A stretch of 64,000 bases of DNA from Kribbella aluminosa (GTDB lineage: Bacteria > Actinomycetota > Actinomycetes > Propionibacteriales > Kribbellaceae), in assembly GCF_017876295.1 (NCBI RefSeq), contig NZ_JAGINT010000001.1:3162001-3226000 (forward strand), read 5' to 3'. The notes under the pieces were generated by a model. It did no database searches and was not told the origin of the DNA. It worked only from the letters and a program-made list of their open reading frames with translations. Within the stretch, counting starts at the first letter, position 1. Every line of letters starts with the position of its first letter. The translations under genes and the position numbers were made by a program. Shown piece after piece: positions 43,256-50,925 of this stretch.

Positions 43256-44450
43256 CGAGCATCAGGATCGGTCCGGCGATCGCGACGACGCAGATCACGG
43301 CGTACGACAGCCAGGCCATCGGTCGCGCGACGATCCCGCTGGCGTGTTCGCCCATCACCTCGCGGTCCTGCGAGACCCGGACGATCGGATAGAACGACAG
43401 CGGCATGGCGAGCGCCGAGACGATCACGGCGTACTCCGTCAGCTGGACCGGATGCACGCGGGTCTGGACGACCGCGAAGCCGATACCGGCCGCGGCCAGC
43501 ATGGTCGCGAACCAGCGCGGCGCGCCGCGGATGCCCTTCGTCTCGCCCCACGGCCAGCCCTGGTGCTGGGCGAGCGCATACCCGCAGGAGAACGCGCTGT
43601 CGATGGTGGCACCACCGATCGCGGCGAAGGCCCCGATGGCGGCGGCGTAGAACCCGATCGGCCCGAGCTCGTGCAGGGCCTGCTGGAGCACGGTCGCGAG
43701 GCTGTCCGGGGTGAGCCCCAGTGGCATCAGTTGCTGAGCGGCAACGATCGTCAGGCTGGCCGCGATCAGCCCGCCCAGCGGGAACCCGAGACCCGAGTTG
43801 GCGCGGTTGACCGGCAGGTCCTTGGTCGTCCACTTCTCCTCGATGGCGCCGGAGGAGTAGAAGTAGATCTCGTACGGCATGATCGCGGCCGCCGTCATGC
43901 CGACCACGAAGTACCAGTACTGCGGCCCGCCGCCGCCCGGCACGAACCCGCGGCCGATCTCGTGCCACGCCGGCCCGTGATGGAACATCGCGATCAGATA
44001 GACGACCAGGCCCAGGCCGGCGTACCCGAAGACGCGCTCGATCATGCCGAACGACAGCAGCAGACTGGACGCGACGACGATGAGCAGACCGACGAGCGTG
44101 AAGAAGCCTTCGTTCCAGCCGAGGAGATAGTGCAACAACAGTCCGAGGCCGCCGAGCTCAGCGGACAAGGTGATCAGGCACACCGCCAGACCGGCCACCA
44201 AGGTCGTCGTGGACAACCATCGGGGGTAGCGGTCGCGGACCAGATCGAAGTTCGCCTTCCGGGCGACGATCGCGACCCGGCCGCTGAGCTCGGCCAGCAC
44301 GACACTGACGATGACGCCGACCAGGACGGCCCACAGCGTTCGATAGCCGAAGAGCGCACCGGCCTGGCTGTTGAACACCAGCTCGCCGATGTCGACGAAG
44401 CCGCCGAGCGCCGCGATGATGCCGAGGGCAACGCCGAAGAGCCGCTTCAT
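43227..44450 (-). CDS. Divergent NRAMP-family metal transporter
   Basis: 407 residues, about eleven helices. NRAMP topology is clear (GRVAIVARKANFDLVRDRYPRW; STTTLVAGLAVCLITLSAELGGL; AAIGAFAAIGGATIDSAFSCGYALAQ). The two metal-binding signatures are altered: helix 1 reads VDIGEL (Asp20-Ile-Gly-Glu23) instead of DPGN, and helix 6 reads MPYE (191-194) instead of MPH. Ion choice may therefore differ from Mn/Fe, or function may be lost. It overlaps the upstream lipoprotein gene by ATGA. Confidence 0.85.
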   Translation of the reverse strand: MKRLFGVALGIIAALGGFVDIGELVFNSQAGALFGYRTLWAVLVGVIVSVVLAELSGRVAIVARKANFDLVRDRYPRWLSTTTLVAGLAVCLITLSAELGGLGLLLHYLLGWNEGFFTLVGLLIVVASSLLLSFGMIERVFGYAGLGLVVYLIAMFHHGPAWHEIGRGFVPGGGGPQYWYFVVGMTAAAIMPYEIYFYSSGAIEEKWTTKDLPVNRANSGLGFPLGGLIAASLTIVAAQQLMPLGLTPDSLATVLQQALHELGPIGFYAAAIGAFAAIGGATIDSAFSCGYALAQHQGWPWGETKGIRGAPRWFATMLAAAGIGFAVVQTRVHPVQLTEYAVIVSALAMPLSFYPIVRVSQDREVMGEHASGIVARPMAWLSYAVICVVAIAGPILMLVTHNGELKH

Positions 44451-44830
44451 GGCGTCATCCTGGCGGCGTCGGCGGCGAGCCGCAGCAGCGTCGCGCGGGC
44501 GCTCTGGGCGAGGGAGGTGTCGTCGGGCCGGGTCGCGATCGACCCCAGGGCGGCTCCGATCTGATCGGCGAGCTGCTGCAAATCGTCGTACCGCGGGAGC
44601 CGCTGGTCGTAGACGTTCTTCTCGATCTGGCTCGTGTCGTCCTGCAGTTCCTGGGCGTGCGCCCGGGCGAACGTCGGTCCGGCCCGGCCCGCGACGATCT
44701 CGCCGGCCAGGACTGCCCCGTCGACGGCGTCGGTGTGCAGGCTCTGCGCATTGATCTGCACGCGGTCGGCGGTCGACTCGCAGCCGGTCACCACCAGCAG
44801 GCAACCGAGGCACACGGCAACGACCTTCAT
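44447..44830 (-). CDS. Small lipoprotein coupled to the NRAMP gene
   Basis: 127 residues from the ATG at 44828-44830. The lipoprotein signal is MKVVAVCLGCLLVVTGCES (lipidated Cys17). The mature part is helical and acidic (HTDAVDGAVLAGEIVAGRAGPTFARAHAQELQDDTSQIEKNVYDQ) without a named family. The ATGA overlap with the NRAMP gene suggests joint function at the cell surface. A weaker GTGC-N15-GGGTAC element lies upstream (44878-44902). Confidence 0.78.
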   Translation of the reverse strand: MKVVAVCLGCLLVVTGCESTADRVQINAQSLHTDAVDGAVLAGEIVAGRAGPTFARAHAQELQDDTSQIEKNVYDQRLPRYDDLQQLADQIGAALGSIATRPDDTSLAQSARATLLRLAADAARMTP

Positions 44831-44900
44831 GGAGAACCAGTTCCCCGGCGTCACACCCTTCAACCGGCGACTGCGCGGTACCCCGACGGTACCGGCGGGC

Positions 44901-44990
44901 ACCCGGAAGATGCGCGACCTGGATGTCGGCGCGCTGCCGATCTGCGGCGAGGACAACCGGCTGAAGGGCATGCTGACCGACCGCGACATC
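44901..44990 (+). pseudogene. CBS-domain fragment
   Basis: About 30 residues, TRKMRDLDVGALPICGEDNR and then LKGMLTDRDI, are the end of one CBS motif (typically MRDLDVGALPV...LVGMVTDRDI). Nothing recognisable flanks it on either side. It is the remains of a CBS-domain protein of the kind often found in SigB-type stress regulons. Confidence 0.7.
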
Positions 44991-45209
44991 GGTCGTGAAG
45001 TGCGTCGCCGACGGTACGGCGCCGTGGTCCGGGTCTGTGAACAGGTGCCGGTGCCGTTGCACCTGGTATTTCCTGTCCCGGGCCACCACAACCTGTTCAA
45101 TGCCTCCGGACTCGGCTAGTTGCCTGAGACAATTCCGGCGCTGGTGACTGATGTGTGGGATCCTCCGCGATCCACTGGGCGGAGGTGACGTGGCCGGGGT
45201 TGCCGGTCG

Positions 45210-45256
45210 AGCTGGAGGGTTGCCCACTGAAAATATGAGTGGGCAACCCTCCAGCT
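45210..45256. repeat. Perfect 19-base inverted repeat with A/T-rich loop
   Basis: AGCTGGAGGGTTGCCCACT (45210-45228) and AGTGGGCAACCCTCCAGCT (45238-45256) are exact reverse complements around the nine-base loop GAAAATATG. No T-run follows on either strand, so it is not a classical intrinsic terminator. It lies 3' of the DUF6098 gene and 5' of the lipoprotein-NRAMP pair, both on the minus strand. Confidence 0.9.
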
Positions 45257-45380
45257 TTGTGGGCCGGCCAGCTCAGTGGGCCACATTGCGTCGACGTCGT
45301 TGTCGGGTGCTCATCTGCGGACTCACCCGGAGGGACCGGGGACCGACGGGGTTGTTTGCGGGGCTGACGTCGGCGTGCGG

Positions 45381-45830
45381 CTAGGTCGAGTTCTTGCCGA
45401 CGTGGAAGTGTTGTTCGTAGACGGTTCGGGCCTGGTCGAGAAGGGGCGGGGTGATCCGTGCCAGCGGGCGGACGTTGACGAGCAGTGGCTCGTGATCCGG
45501 GCCGTATCCGGCGATGTCGCCGGTGAGCAGCCACGGGTACCGGCCTTCGGCGTCGCCGAGTTCGGCGTACTTGAAGAGCCGCCGGGCGGTCCACTGGATG
45601 GTTGCCCGCGGCCACCACGGCTCCGGCTCGACGGTGGTCACGGACAGGCCGGAGAGGTCCACGTCGGCCTCGTAGTCCCGGCTCGGTCCGGCGCGTGCGT
45701 CGGCGTTCGGTCCTTCGGAGTACCGGAGGAACACCTCGCTGCGGGTCGCGACGAGGTCGACCAGGGCCGCGAGGTCGTCGATGTCCGGCGGCTGCGAGAG
45801 CGTTGCGCCGGGTGCGAACAGTCCTTGCAT
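45381..45830 (-). CDS. DUF6098 family protein
   Basis: 149 residues from the ATG at 45828-45830 (MQGLFAPGATLSQPPDIDDLAALVDLVATRSEVFLRYSEGP); longer in-frame starts lack support. The pattern VFLRYSEGP...PWWPRATIQWTARRLFKYAEL...GRGPD-like GYGPDHEPLLVNVRPLARI matches the DUF6098 family. Its function is unknown; it occurs in actinobacteria, often with stress genes. Confidence 0.8.
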   Translation of the reverse strand: MQGLFAPGATLSQPPDIDDLAALVDLVATRSEVFLRYSEGPNADARAGPSRDYEADVDLSGLSVTTVEPEPWWPRATIQWTARRLFKYAELGDAEGRYPWLLTGDIAGYGPDHEPLLVNVRPLARITPPLLDQARTVYEQHFHVGKNST

Positions 45831-45906
45831 GTACTCGCGGCACCCGTGGCGCAGGGTGCATACGCCCGTACGCCGTAGGCACCGACGCAGCACGATCTCG
45901 ACCTGG

Positions 45907-46575
45907 GAGGTGCGTCATCGGCGTCGCGGTAACCGCCGTACTGCTCGTCACCGTTGTCCGTATCGCCCAGCACTACCGGACCCTGGATGCCGACCGGGTC
46001 CGCGACCCGCGCGGGTGACGGTGAATCCCGCGCTGCTTCCGGTGGCGGTGGTGTTGCCGATCGGCGGCGCCGTACTCGCTCCGCTGCTCAGCAGGGTGTC
46101 ATCACAGGCACCGCCGAGCCGTTCGGCCTGACCTACGCGTTGCTCACCGCCATGGTCGGGAACCTGCTGTTGCCAGCTGCACGCGCCGGCCGGCGATCTT
46201 CGTACGGCGGACCTGGTGGCGCTTGGGTTGTTGCTGGCCGGATTCGGGACGAAGGCCGGGCTGATGCCGTTCCACTGCTGGCTGGCCGACGCACACTCCG
46301 CGGCTCCAGGTCCAGTGTCGGCGATCGCCGGCGCCGGATCGCTCACGGCGGTCACCGGGTTCGTCTACCACTTGATCGACCACGCATTGTTCAAGACGCT
46401 GCTCTTCCTGTGCGCCGGCGCGATCGTGCACGCCACCGGGATGACCAGGCTGTCGCAGCTGGGCGGCCTGGCGCGTTCGCGGTTCTGGCGGGCGGTTGCG
46501 GCGCTCGGCGTACTGCCGTGCGGTAGTCACTGCCCGAAACACCGGTTTTCGGGATTTACCCTCACCAGCTGGTAA
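45907..46575 (+). pseudogene. Remnants of Mrp/NuoK-NuoL-like antiporter subunits
   Basis: Two adjoining scraps. The end of a MrpC/NuoK-like subunit (VIGVAVTAVLLVTVVRIAQHYRTLDADRVRD, stop at 46016-46018) overlaps by GTGA a MrpD/NuoL-like start (VNPALLPVAVVLPIGGAVLAPLLSR). The second continues only after frame changes: [20 protein letters not shown], then [20 protein letters not shown]...[18 protein letters not shown], stop at 46575. Normal MrpD is about 500 residues; fewer than 200 remain. A former cation/proton antiporter or hydrogenase-type operon has decayed here. Confidence 0.8.
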
Positions 46576-46584
46576 GGGTACCGC

Positions 46585-47346
46585 TCAGACGGTCGGCAGG
46601 CGGCGACTGTCGATCAGCTGCTGGGCGACCTCGCGGAGTTTGGTGTTGGTGTCCTGGGAGTAGCGCCTGAGCACCTGGAAGGCCTGCTCGCTGTTCAGGT
46701 TGTAGCGCTCCATCAGGATGCCCATTGCCTGGCCGACCAGCTTCCGCGCGTCGACCGCGACCTTCAGATGCTCCTCGCGCCGGGCGGCCGCCACCGCCAC
46801 CGCGGCGTGCCGGGCCAGGATGTAGGCGACCGCCTCCTCGTCAGGGCCGAAGGCGTCCGGTTGCTTGCTGTAGAGGCCTAGGACACCGACGGTGCCGGCC
46901 CCGGTCCACAGCGGTACGTCGAGAACGCTGCGGACCCCGAGGTCGAGTACCTTCTTCGCCCAGTCGGGCCAGCGTGCCTCCTGCACGAGGTCCGGTATTG
47001 CGACCGTCGCGCGTTCCTCCATGCAGAGCACCAACGGGCCGTCCGCGCCGGCCATCTGGAACTGGTAGATCCCGGCGACGGTCGGATCGGTGACCGCCGG
47101 CACCTCCGGACGGCCGCCGGCGGTGCGCAGGGCGACGCCGGCGTACTCGCAGTTCAGTGCCTGGATCGCGAACTCGACCACCGCCTGGACGGTCTCGTCC
47201 ACACCGTCCGCCTGGTGCATCTCGAGCGCCAGCCGGGAGAAGACGTCAGCGGCCTGCCCGAGGTCCGACCGCACCGGAGGCTCCCCGTCAGGACCTTCCG
47301 CACCGATTCTTCGCCGATCGATGTCGTTCACCTGTACATCATGCAT
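46585..47346 (-). CDS. GAF-ANTAR regulator
   Basis: 253 residues from the ATG at 47344-47346 (an upstream start adds 14). A GAF domain spans about 35-180 (VVEFAIQALNCEYAGVALRTAG; GVLGLYSKQPDAFGPDEEAV). The C-terminal ANTAR domain has the block DARKLVGQAMGILMERYNLNSEQAFQVLRRYSQDTNTKLREVA. ANTAR domains bind paired RNA hairpins to antiterminate transcription. It follows another GAF-ANTAR gene after 69 bases. Confidence 0.92.
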   Translation of the reverse strand: MHDVQVNDIDRRRIGAEGPDGEPPVRSDLGQAADVFSRLALEMHQADGVDETVQAVVEFAIQALNCEYAGVALRTAGGRPEVPAVTDPTVAGIYQFQMAGADGPLVLCMEERATVAIPDLVQEARWPDWAKKVLDLGVRSVLDVPLWTGAGTVGVLGLYSKQPDAFGPDEEAVAYILARHAAVAVAAARREEHLKVAVDARKLVGQAMGILMERYNLNSEQAFQVLRRYSQDTNTKLREVAQQLIDSRRLPTV

Positions 47347-47415
47347 CGCGTCCGCCCGCCGGCCCAGACATACCGCTGACCGACGCACTCCGGCGTGGGA
47401 CGGGCTCGTGCCAGC

Positions 47416-48180
47416 TCAGGTGCCTTCCCGGAAGTCGAGTCGACGGGTGACGATCTGGTCGGCGATCTCGTTCATGGTCGCGTCATGGGCGAAGGCGTGC
47501 GCCCGCAGGATCGCCAAGGCGTCCTCCGGCGCTACTCGCAACTGCACCACGACCATCCCCGTCGCCTGATGAACCACGGACCTGGCAGCCCAAGGCCCGT
47601 CGTCCCGCTCCCGCGAAGGGGTGTCGTGCAGTACGGCGGCACCGACCGCGTCGGCGAGGAACTGGACGACGTCGGCGGGCTGGTGCAAACCGATCTCGGT
47701 GTAGATGCTGTAGACCCCGAGCGGCCGGCCCGTCGGCCGCATCGGGAAGCAGTGGATGGTGACGTCACCGGCCGTCTCCAGGGCGGACCGGGTGAACTCG
47801 GGCCACAGCCGGTCGGCGGCGCCCTGCAGACCGGTGACCACGGGTTCGTTGCGCCGGTAGGCGTCCCGGCAGGGGCCTTCGCCGAGGACGTCCTGGAGGC
47901 TCTCGAGCTGCGCGGCCACGCCGTCGGTCGCTGCCAGCGTCATCCTGTTGCCGACGTCGTCGCTGTTGATGCTGATCGAGCTGCCCCGGCCGCCGGCGAG
48001 GACCCGGCTCGCCTCGCACAGCCTGACCGCGAGTCGCCGCCGCGGGTCGGTGGCAGCGACGAGCCCGGCAAGGCGCCCGAGCACCGCTGCCCGATCCACA
48101 ACCGTCGTCTCCCGTGAGTCGATCCGGGCCGTCCGGCCCGGCCAGTTGTGTTCTCCTGTGCCCTTGTTCGCGCCGGTCAC
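47416..48180 (-). CDS. GAF-ANTAR regulator (second)
   Basis: 254 residues. The GAF domain is at about 40-180 (RLCEASRVLAGGRGSSISIN; GEGPCRDAYRRNEPVVTGLQG; GRPLGVYSIYTEIGLHQPADV). The ANTAR region is VVHQATGMVVVQLRVAPEDALAILRAHAFAHDATMNEIADQIV. It begins 17 bases after the sigma-factor gene on the same strand, so the two are likely cotranscribed. Confidence 0.9.
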   Translation of the reverse strand: MTGANKGTGEHNWPGRTARIDSRETTVVDRAAVLGRLAGLVAATDPRRRLAVRLCEASRVLAGGRGSSISINSDDVGNRMTLAATDGVAAQLESLQDVLGEGPCRDAYRRNEPVVTGLQGAADRLWPEFTRSALETAGDVTIHCFPMRPTGRPLGVYSIYTEIGLHQPADVVQFLADAVGAAVLHDTPSRERDDGPWAARSVVHQATGMVVVQLRVAPEDALAILRAHAFAHDATMNEIADQIVTRRLDFREGT

Positions 48181-48197
48181 ACGTCCCGCGGCCGGTG

Positions 48198-48977
48198 TCA
48201 GGCCGACAGCGCGAGTTGGAGGTGGCCGATGATCGTCCGGAGCCGCCGGGAGACCTGCATCTGGCTGACTCCGATCTCGGCGCCGATCTCCGCCTGCGTG
48301 TAGTGGTCGACGAAGCGTCTGCGCAGGATCAGCTGATCCCGCTCCGGAAGGCGGTCGACGACCGGCAGGAGGGAGTGGAGTTGGTCGACGAGTTCGTAGG
48401 TGTTGCCGGGCTGGGCAACTTCACGCGCCGGTACCGGGGTGCCGGCCTCCGTGGTCCGCTCGGCGTCCAGCGACGTCGGCTGGAAACAGCCGCGGGCTTG
48501 TTCGGCCTCGACGATCTCGGCGACGTCGACACTGATCGCCTCGGCGAGCTCGGCATGGTCCGGCCAGTGCCCGAGGGTGAGTGCGAGCGTGGTCTGTACC
48601 GCGTTCACCCGGGACTGGATCTCCTGCAGCCGCCGGGGGAGTTTGATCGCCCAGGCGTTGTCGCGGAAGTGGTGCCGGATCCCGCCGCGGATCGTCGGTA
48701 CGGCGTACGACCGGAAATCCGAGTCCAGGGCCGGCCGGTAGTTGCGGACGGCCCGGATCAGGTGTTCGACGGCGATCTGCTCGAGGTCTTCGTTGTCGAC
48801 CCCGCGACCGCGGTACCGGCGGGCGATCGTGCGGGCGAGCGGTACGCCGCTGACGATTGCCTCGTCGAGGAGTTGCGCACGGCGTTGGCCGCGGCTGACG
48901 TGGGCTGCCCGGAGGAGATGCTCTGTCCGGGCGGACTGTTCGGCGTGGGACGCCTGGACTGGACTACTCGTTGCCAT
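48198..48977 (-). CDS. SigB/SigF-family RNA polymerase sigma factor
   Basis: 259 residues from the ATG at 48975-48977. Region 2 contains PLARTIARRYRGRGVDNEDLEQIAVEHLIRAVRNYRP and DFRSYAVPTIRGGIRHHFRDNAWAIKLPRRLQE. Region 3 and region 4 (LVDQLHSLLPVVDRLPERDQLILRRRFVDHYTQAEIGAEIGVSQMQVSRRL) complete it. No anti-sigma gene is adjacent. The nine SigB-like promoters in this island make it the natural candidate for their recognition; one precedes its own start. Confidence 0.92.
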   Translation of the reverse strand: MATSSPVQASHAEQSARTEHLLRAAHVSRGQRRAQLLDEAIVSGVPLARTIARRYRGRGVDNEDLEQIAVEHLIRAVRNYRPALDSDFRSYAVPTIRGGIRHHFRDNAWAIKLPRRLQEIQSRVNAVQTTLALTLGHWPDHAELAEAISVDVAEIVEAEQARGCFQPTSLDAERTTEAGTPVPAREVAQPGNTYELVDQLHSLLPVVDRLPERDQLILRRRFVDHYTQAEIGAEIGVSQMQVSRRLRTIIGHLQLALSA

Positions 48978-49052
48978 TGCGGGTTGTCCTGCCTGTGTCC
49001 GTCCCGGCCGAGTGCGGCGCATGGTTTGGACCGCAACCGGGACCACCAATGG

Positions 49053-49078
49053 GTACCCGCCGTTTCCGCCGGTGAATC
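49053..49078 (-). promoter_or_regulatory. SigB-like promoter of the sigma-factor gene
   Basis: On the minus strand GATT (49078-49075), 16 bases, GGGTAC (49058-49053). The predicted start near 49046 leaves a 69-base leader before the sigma ATG. It implies positive autoregulation. It partly overlaps the end of the DUF6328 gene. Confidence 0.45.
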
Positions 49079-49565
49079 ATCGGTGTTTGTGCCTGACGTA
49101 CGCCGGGATCGCCAGCCAGAACGCCAGGAACCAGACCAGCACCCCGGCCACCACCGCAACAGCGGCACCACGGGGGAGTACGACCTCCAGCGCGATCAGC
49201 AACCCTCCGCACATCGAGATGACGAGGAACGCCATACCGCCGCGGGCCAGCCGGTCGGTGATCGCGACCAGGCGATCACGCATGCCCTGCTGGTAGAGGA
49301 CCCGGTGGAAGGCCACAGGTGCCAGGAACAACACGACCGCGAGCGCTGCGGCGGTCAGTGTGCACGCGTAGACGGCGTGCGTGAACCCGTCCGTGCTGTG
49401 GAACTGGTTCTGGAACGCGATACCGAGCAGGAAGGCGAACAGGATCTGCGTGCCGGTCTGCATCAGCCGCAGCTCCTGCAGCAGCTCGTTCCAGTGCCGA
49501 TCGAGCCGCTCACCGGACGTCTCACCGGCGCGCTGGTACGTGAGCGAATCCTTGAGCGAATCCAT
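49077..49565 (-). CDS. DUF6328 membrane protein
   Basis: 162 residues from the ATG at 49563-49565. The RLDRHWNELLQELRLMQTGTQILFAFLLGIAFQNQF start is the DUF6328 hallmark. Four hydrophobic helices follow and the end is charged (AIPAYVRHKHR). Its function is unknown; such genes are often stress-induced in actinobacteria. It is upstream of the sigma gene on the same strand. Confidence 0.88.
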   Translation of the reverse strand: MDSLKDSLTYQRAGETSGERLDRHWNELLQELRLMQTGTQILFAFLLGIAFQNQFHSTDGFTHAVYACTLTAAALAVVLFLAPVAFHRVLYQQGMRDRLVAITDRLARGGMAFLVISMCGGLLIALEVVLPRGAAVAVVAGVLVWFLAFWLAIPAYVRHKHR

Positions 49566-49594
49566 GACCGCCCGCCTTCCGTCGTACCGGGCCG

Positions 49595-49619
49595 GTACCC
49601 GGCAGGACACCCCCGACAC
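49595..49619 (-). promoter_or_regulatory. SigB-like promoter of the DUF6328 gene
   Basis: On the minus strand GTGT (49619-49616), 15 bases, GGGTAC (49600-49595). The predicted start near 49588 lies 23 bases before the ATG. Confidence 0.55.
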
Positions 49620-49728
49620 CTGCATCACCAGCCACCGGATGCCTCAGCACTTGATGCTCTCGACCGGCGGCGACGGCTGTCGCACAATAATGCTGGCTAG
49701 GGGAGACGGTGACTGGGGAGGTGGTGGG

Positions 49729-50406
49729 ATGCTGGGCTCTGATCCGGACGTGGCGTCGGCCTTCGCCCGGCTGGCGGTCGAGCTGCATTCGGTCTCCGGG
49801 ATCGACGAGACGGCCGACGCGGTGGCTGTCTTCGCCCTGAGCGCCGTCGGGTGCCGGTACGTCGCGATCGAGCTGGCCCGGGCGGGTGGCGGTGCCGAGA
49901 TCGTGGCGGCGACGGATCCGGTGGTCGAGCGGATCCTGCAGTGGCAGTTGACGATCGGTGACGGGCCGATGCTGCACGCCTTGTCGACCGGCGTGGCCGT
50001 GCACGTGGCCGATCCCGCGACCGACACCCGCTGGCCGTTGTGGAGCAGGTTCGTGGCCGATCTCCCGGTCGGCAGCGTCCTGCACGTGCCGCTGACCACC
50101 GGCGAACCGCTCGGCGTGCTGTCGCTGTACCACGCGAAGCCGCAGGGCTTCACTCTCGACGACGAGGCGATCGCCGAGATCCTGGCCCGGCACACGGCGA
50201 TCGCGGTCGCGACCGCCCGGCACACGACCGCGCTGGTGGACCAGATGGACGCCCGCCGGCTGATCGGCCAGGCGATGGGCATTCTGATGGAGCGCTTCGG
50301 CCTCAACGGCGACCAGGCGTACGCGATCCTGCGCCGCTACTCCCAGGAAACCAGAACCAAACTCCGCGACGTCGCTCTCGAAGTCGTCAACACCCGCAAC
50401 CGGTGA
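49729..50406 (+). CDS. GAF-ANTAR regulator (third)
   Basis: 225 residues from the ATG at 49729 with GGGGAGG before it; ATG 49690 would add 13 residues. The GAF domain (SGIDETADAVAVFALSAVGCRYVAIELARAG; GVLSLYHAKPQGFTLDDEAIAEI) is followed by ANTAR block DARRLIGQAMGILMERFGLNGDQAYAILRRYSQETRTKLRDVA. It is nearly parallel to the 46585-47346 protein, suggesting duplication. Confidence 0.92.
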   Translation: MLGSDPDVASAFARLAVELHSVSGIDETADAVAVFALSAVGCRYVAIELARAGGGAEIVAATDPVVERILQWQLTIGDGPMLHALSTGVAVHVADPATDTRWPLWSRFVADLPVGSVLHVPLTTGEPLGVLSLYHAKPQGFTLDDEAIAEILARHTAIAVATARHTTALVDQMDARRLIGQAMGILMERFGLNGDQAYAILRRYSQETRTKLRDVALEVVNTRNR

Positions 50407-50418
50407 CCGACCGGGGGA

Positions 50419-50886
50419 TCACCCGCCTCCTGCCGACGTCGGGAGGTGGGTGACCGCGGGCAGCGGGGCGTGGCCGGCGGCCGCGTGGACGAGGCGTTCG
50501 AGGGCGGTCGTCCAGAAGATGTCGTAGTGGTGGAGGCGGCCGGCCGAGATGCCACCCTGCGTCAGGATCAGGTGGGAGCCGCTCCGCGCCGGGACCACGT
50601 CCACGAGGACCGTGCTCGGTCGATGCGGCGGGTCGTTGAAGTCTGCCTGGAAGTAGTGCGGTGGTTCGCAGGTCGTGACGATGCCGGTCTGCTGCGCATG
50701 GTGCGCGATCGCGACCAGGAAGCCGCCGTACTGCGTGTCACTCAGCAGCGTGGCCCCAAGCCAGCTGCTGAGGAGTTCCGGCCTGGTGATGAGGTTCCAC
50801 AGGCGGTCCGCGTCACAATTCAGCGTCCTGACATATCTGAGCTGTGGCGCCCTAGCCGTCCGTTCTGGGTGCGTTGTGTGCGCCAT
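50419..50886 (-). CDS. SRPBCC (AHSA1-like) domain protein
   Basis: 155 residues. The START-like fold is visible from LRYVRTLNCDADRLWNLITRPELLSSWLGATLL through FWTTALERLVHAA. It is likely a small-ligand-binding or Aha1-like protein. Function is unknown. It is convergent with the third GAF-ANTAR gene and has a SigB-like promoter very close to its ATG. Confidence 0.85.
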   Translation of the reverse strand: MAHTTHPERTARAPQLRYVRTLNCDADRLWNLITRPELLSSWLGATLLSDTQYGGFLVAIAHHAQQTGIVTTCEPPHYFQADFNDPPHRPSTVLVDVVPARSGSHLILTQGGISAGRLHHYDIFWTTALERLVHAAAGHAPLPAVTHLPTSAGGG

Positions 50887-50895
50887 ACGTCCCTA

Positions 50896-50921
50896 GTGCC
50901 CATCCATCGCTCCTGGTAGTC
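50896..50921 (-). promoter_or_regulatory. SigB-like promoter of the SRPBCC gene (near-leaderless)
   Basis: On the minus strand GACT (50921-50918), 16 bases, GGGCAC (50901-50896). The predicted start is about three bases ahead of the ATG at 50886, resembling the promoter of the iron enzyme at 41165. Confidence 0.4.
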
Positions 50922-50925
50922 GCGG

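Larger units (their letters stand above)
44831..45380. other. 550-base stretch without an intact gene
   Basis: It holds a CBS-domain scrap (44901-44990, plus strand) and a perfect 19-base-stem hairpin (45210-45256). A smaller inverted repeat, CCTCCGC...GCGGAGG, lies near 45162-45185. No open frame here has a family match or ribosome site. Confidence 0.6.

Noticed and set aside
44878..44902. Tenth SigB-like promoter (GTGC-N15-GGGTAC) before the lipoprotein-NRAMP pair
   Set aside because: The -35 lacks the T of GNNT, so I did not count it, although its position is suitable.
45210..45256. ANTAR-protein RNA target
   Set aside because: ANTAR targets are paired stems with six-base loops. This is one long stem with a nine-base loop.
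45151..45384. 77-codon plus-strand frame across the hairpin
   Set aside because: It merely translates the two hairpin arms and GC-rich flanks; no start signals or homology.
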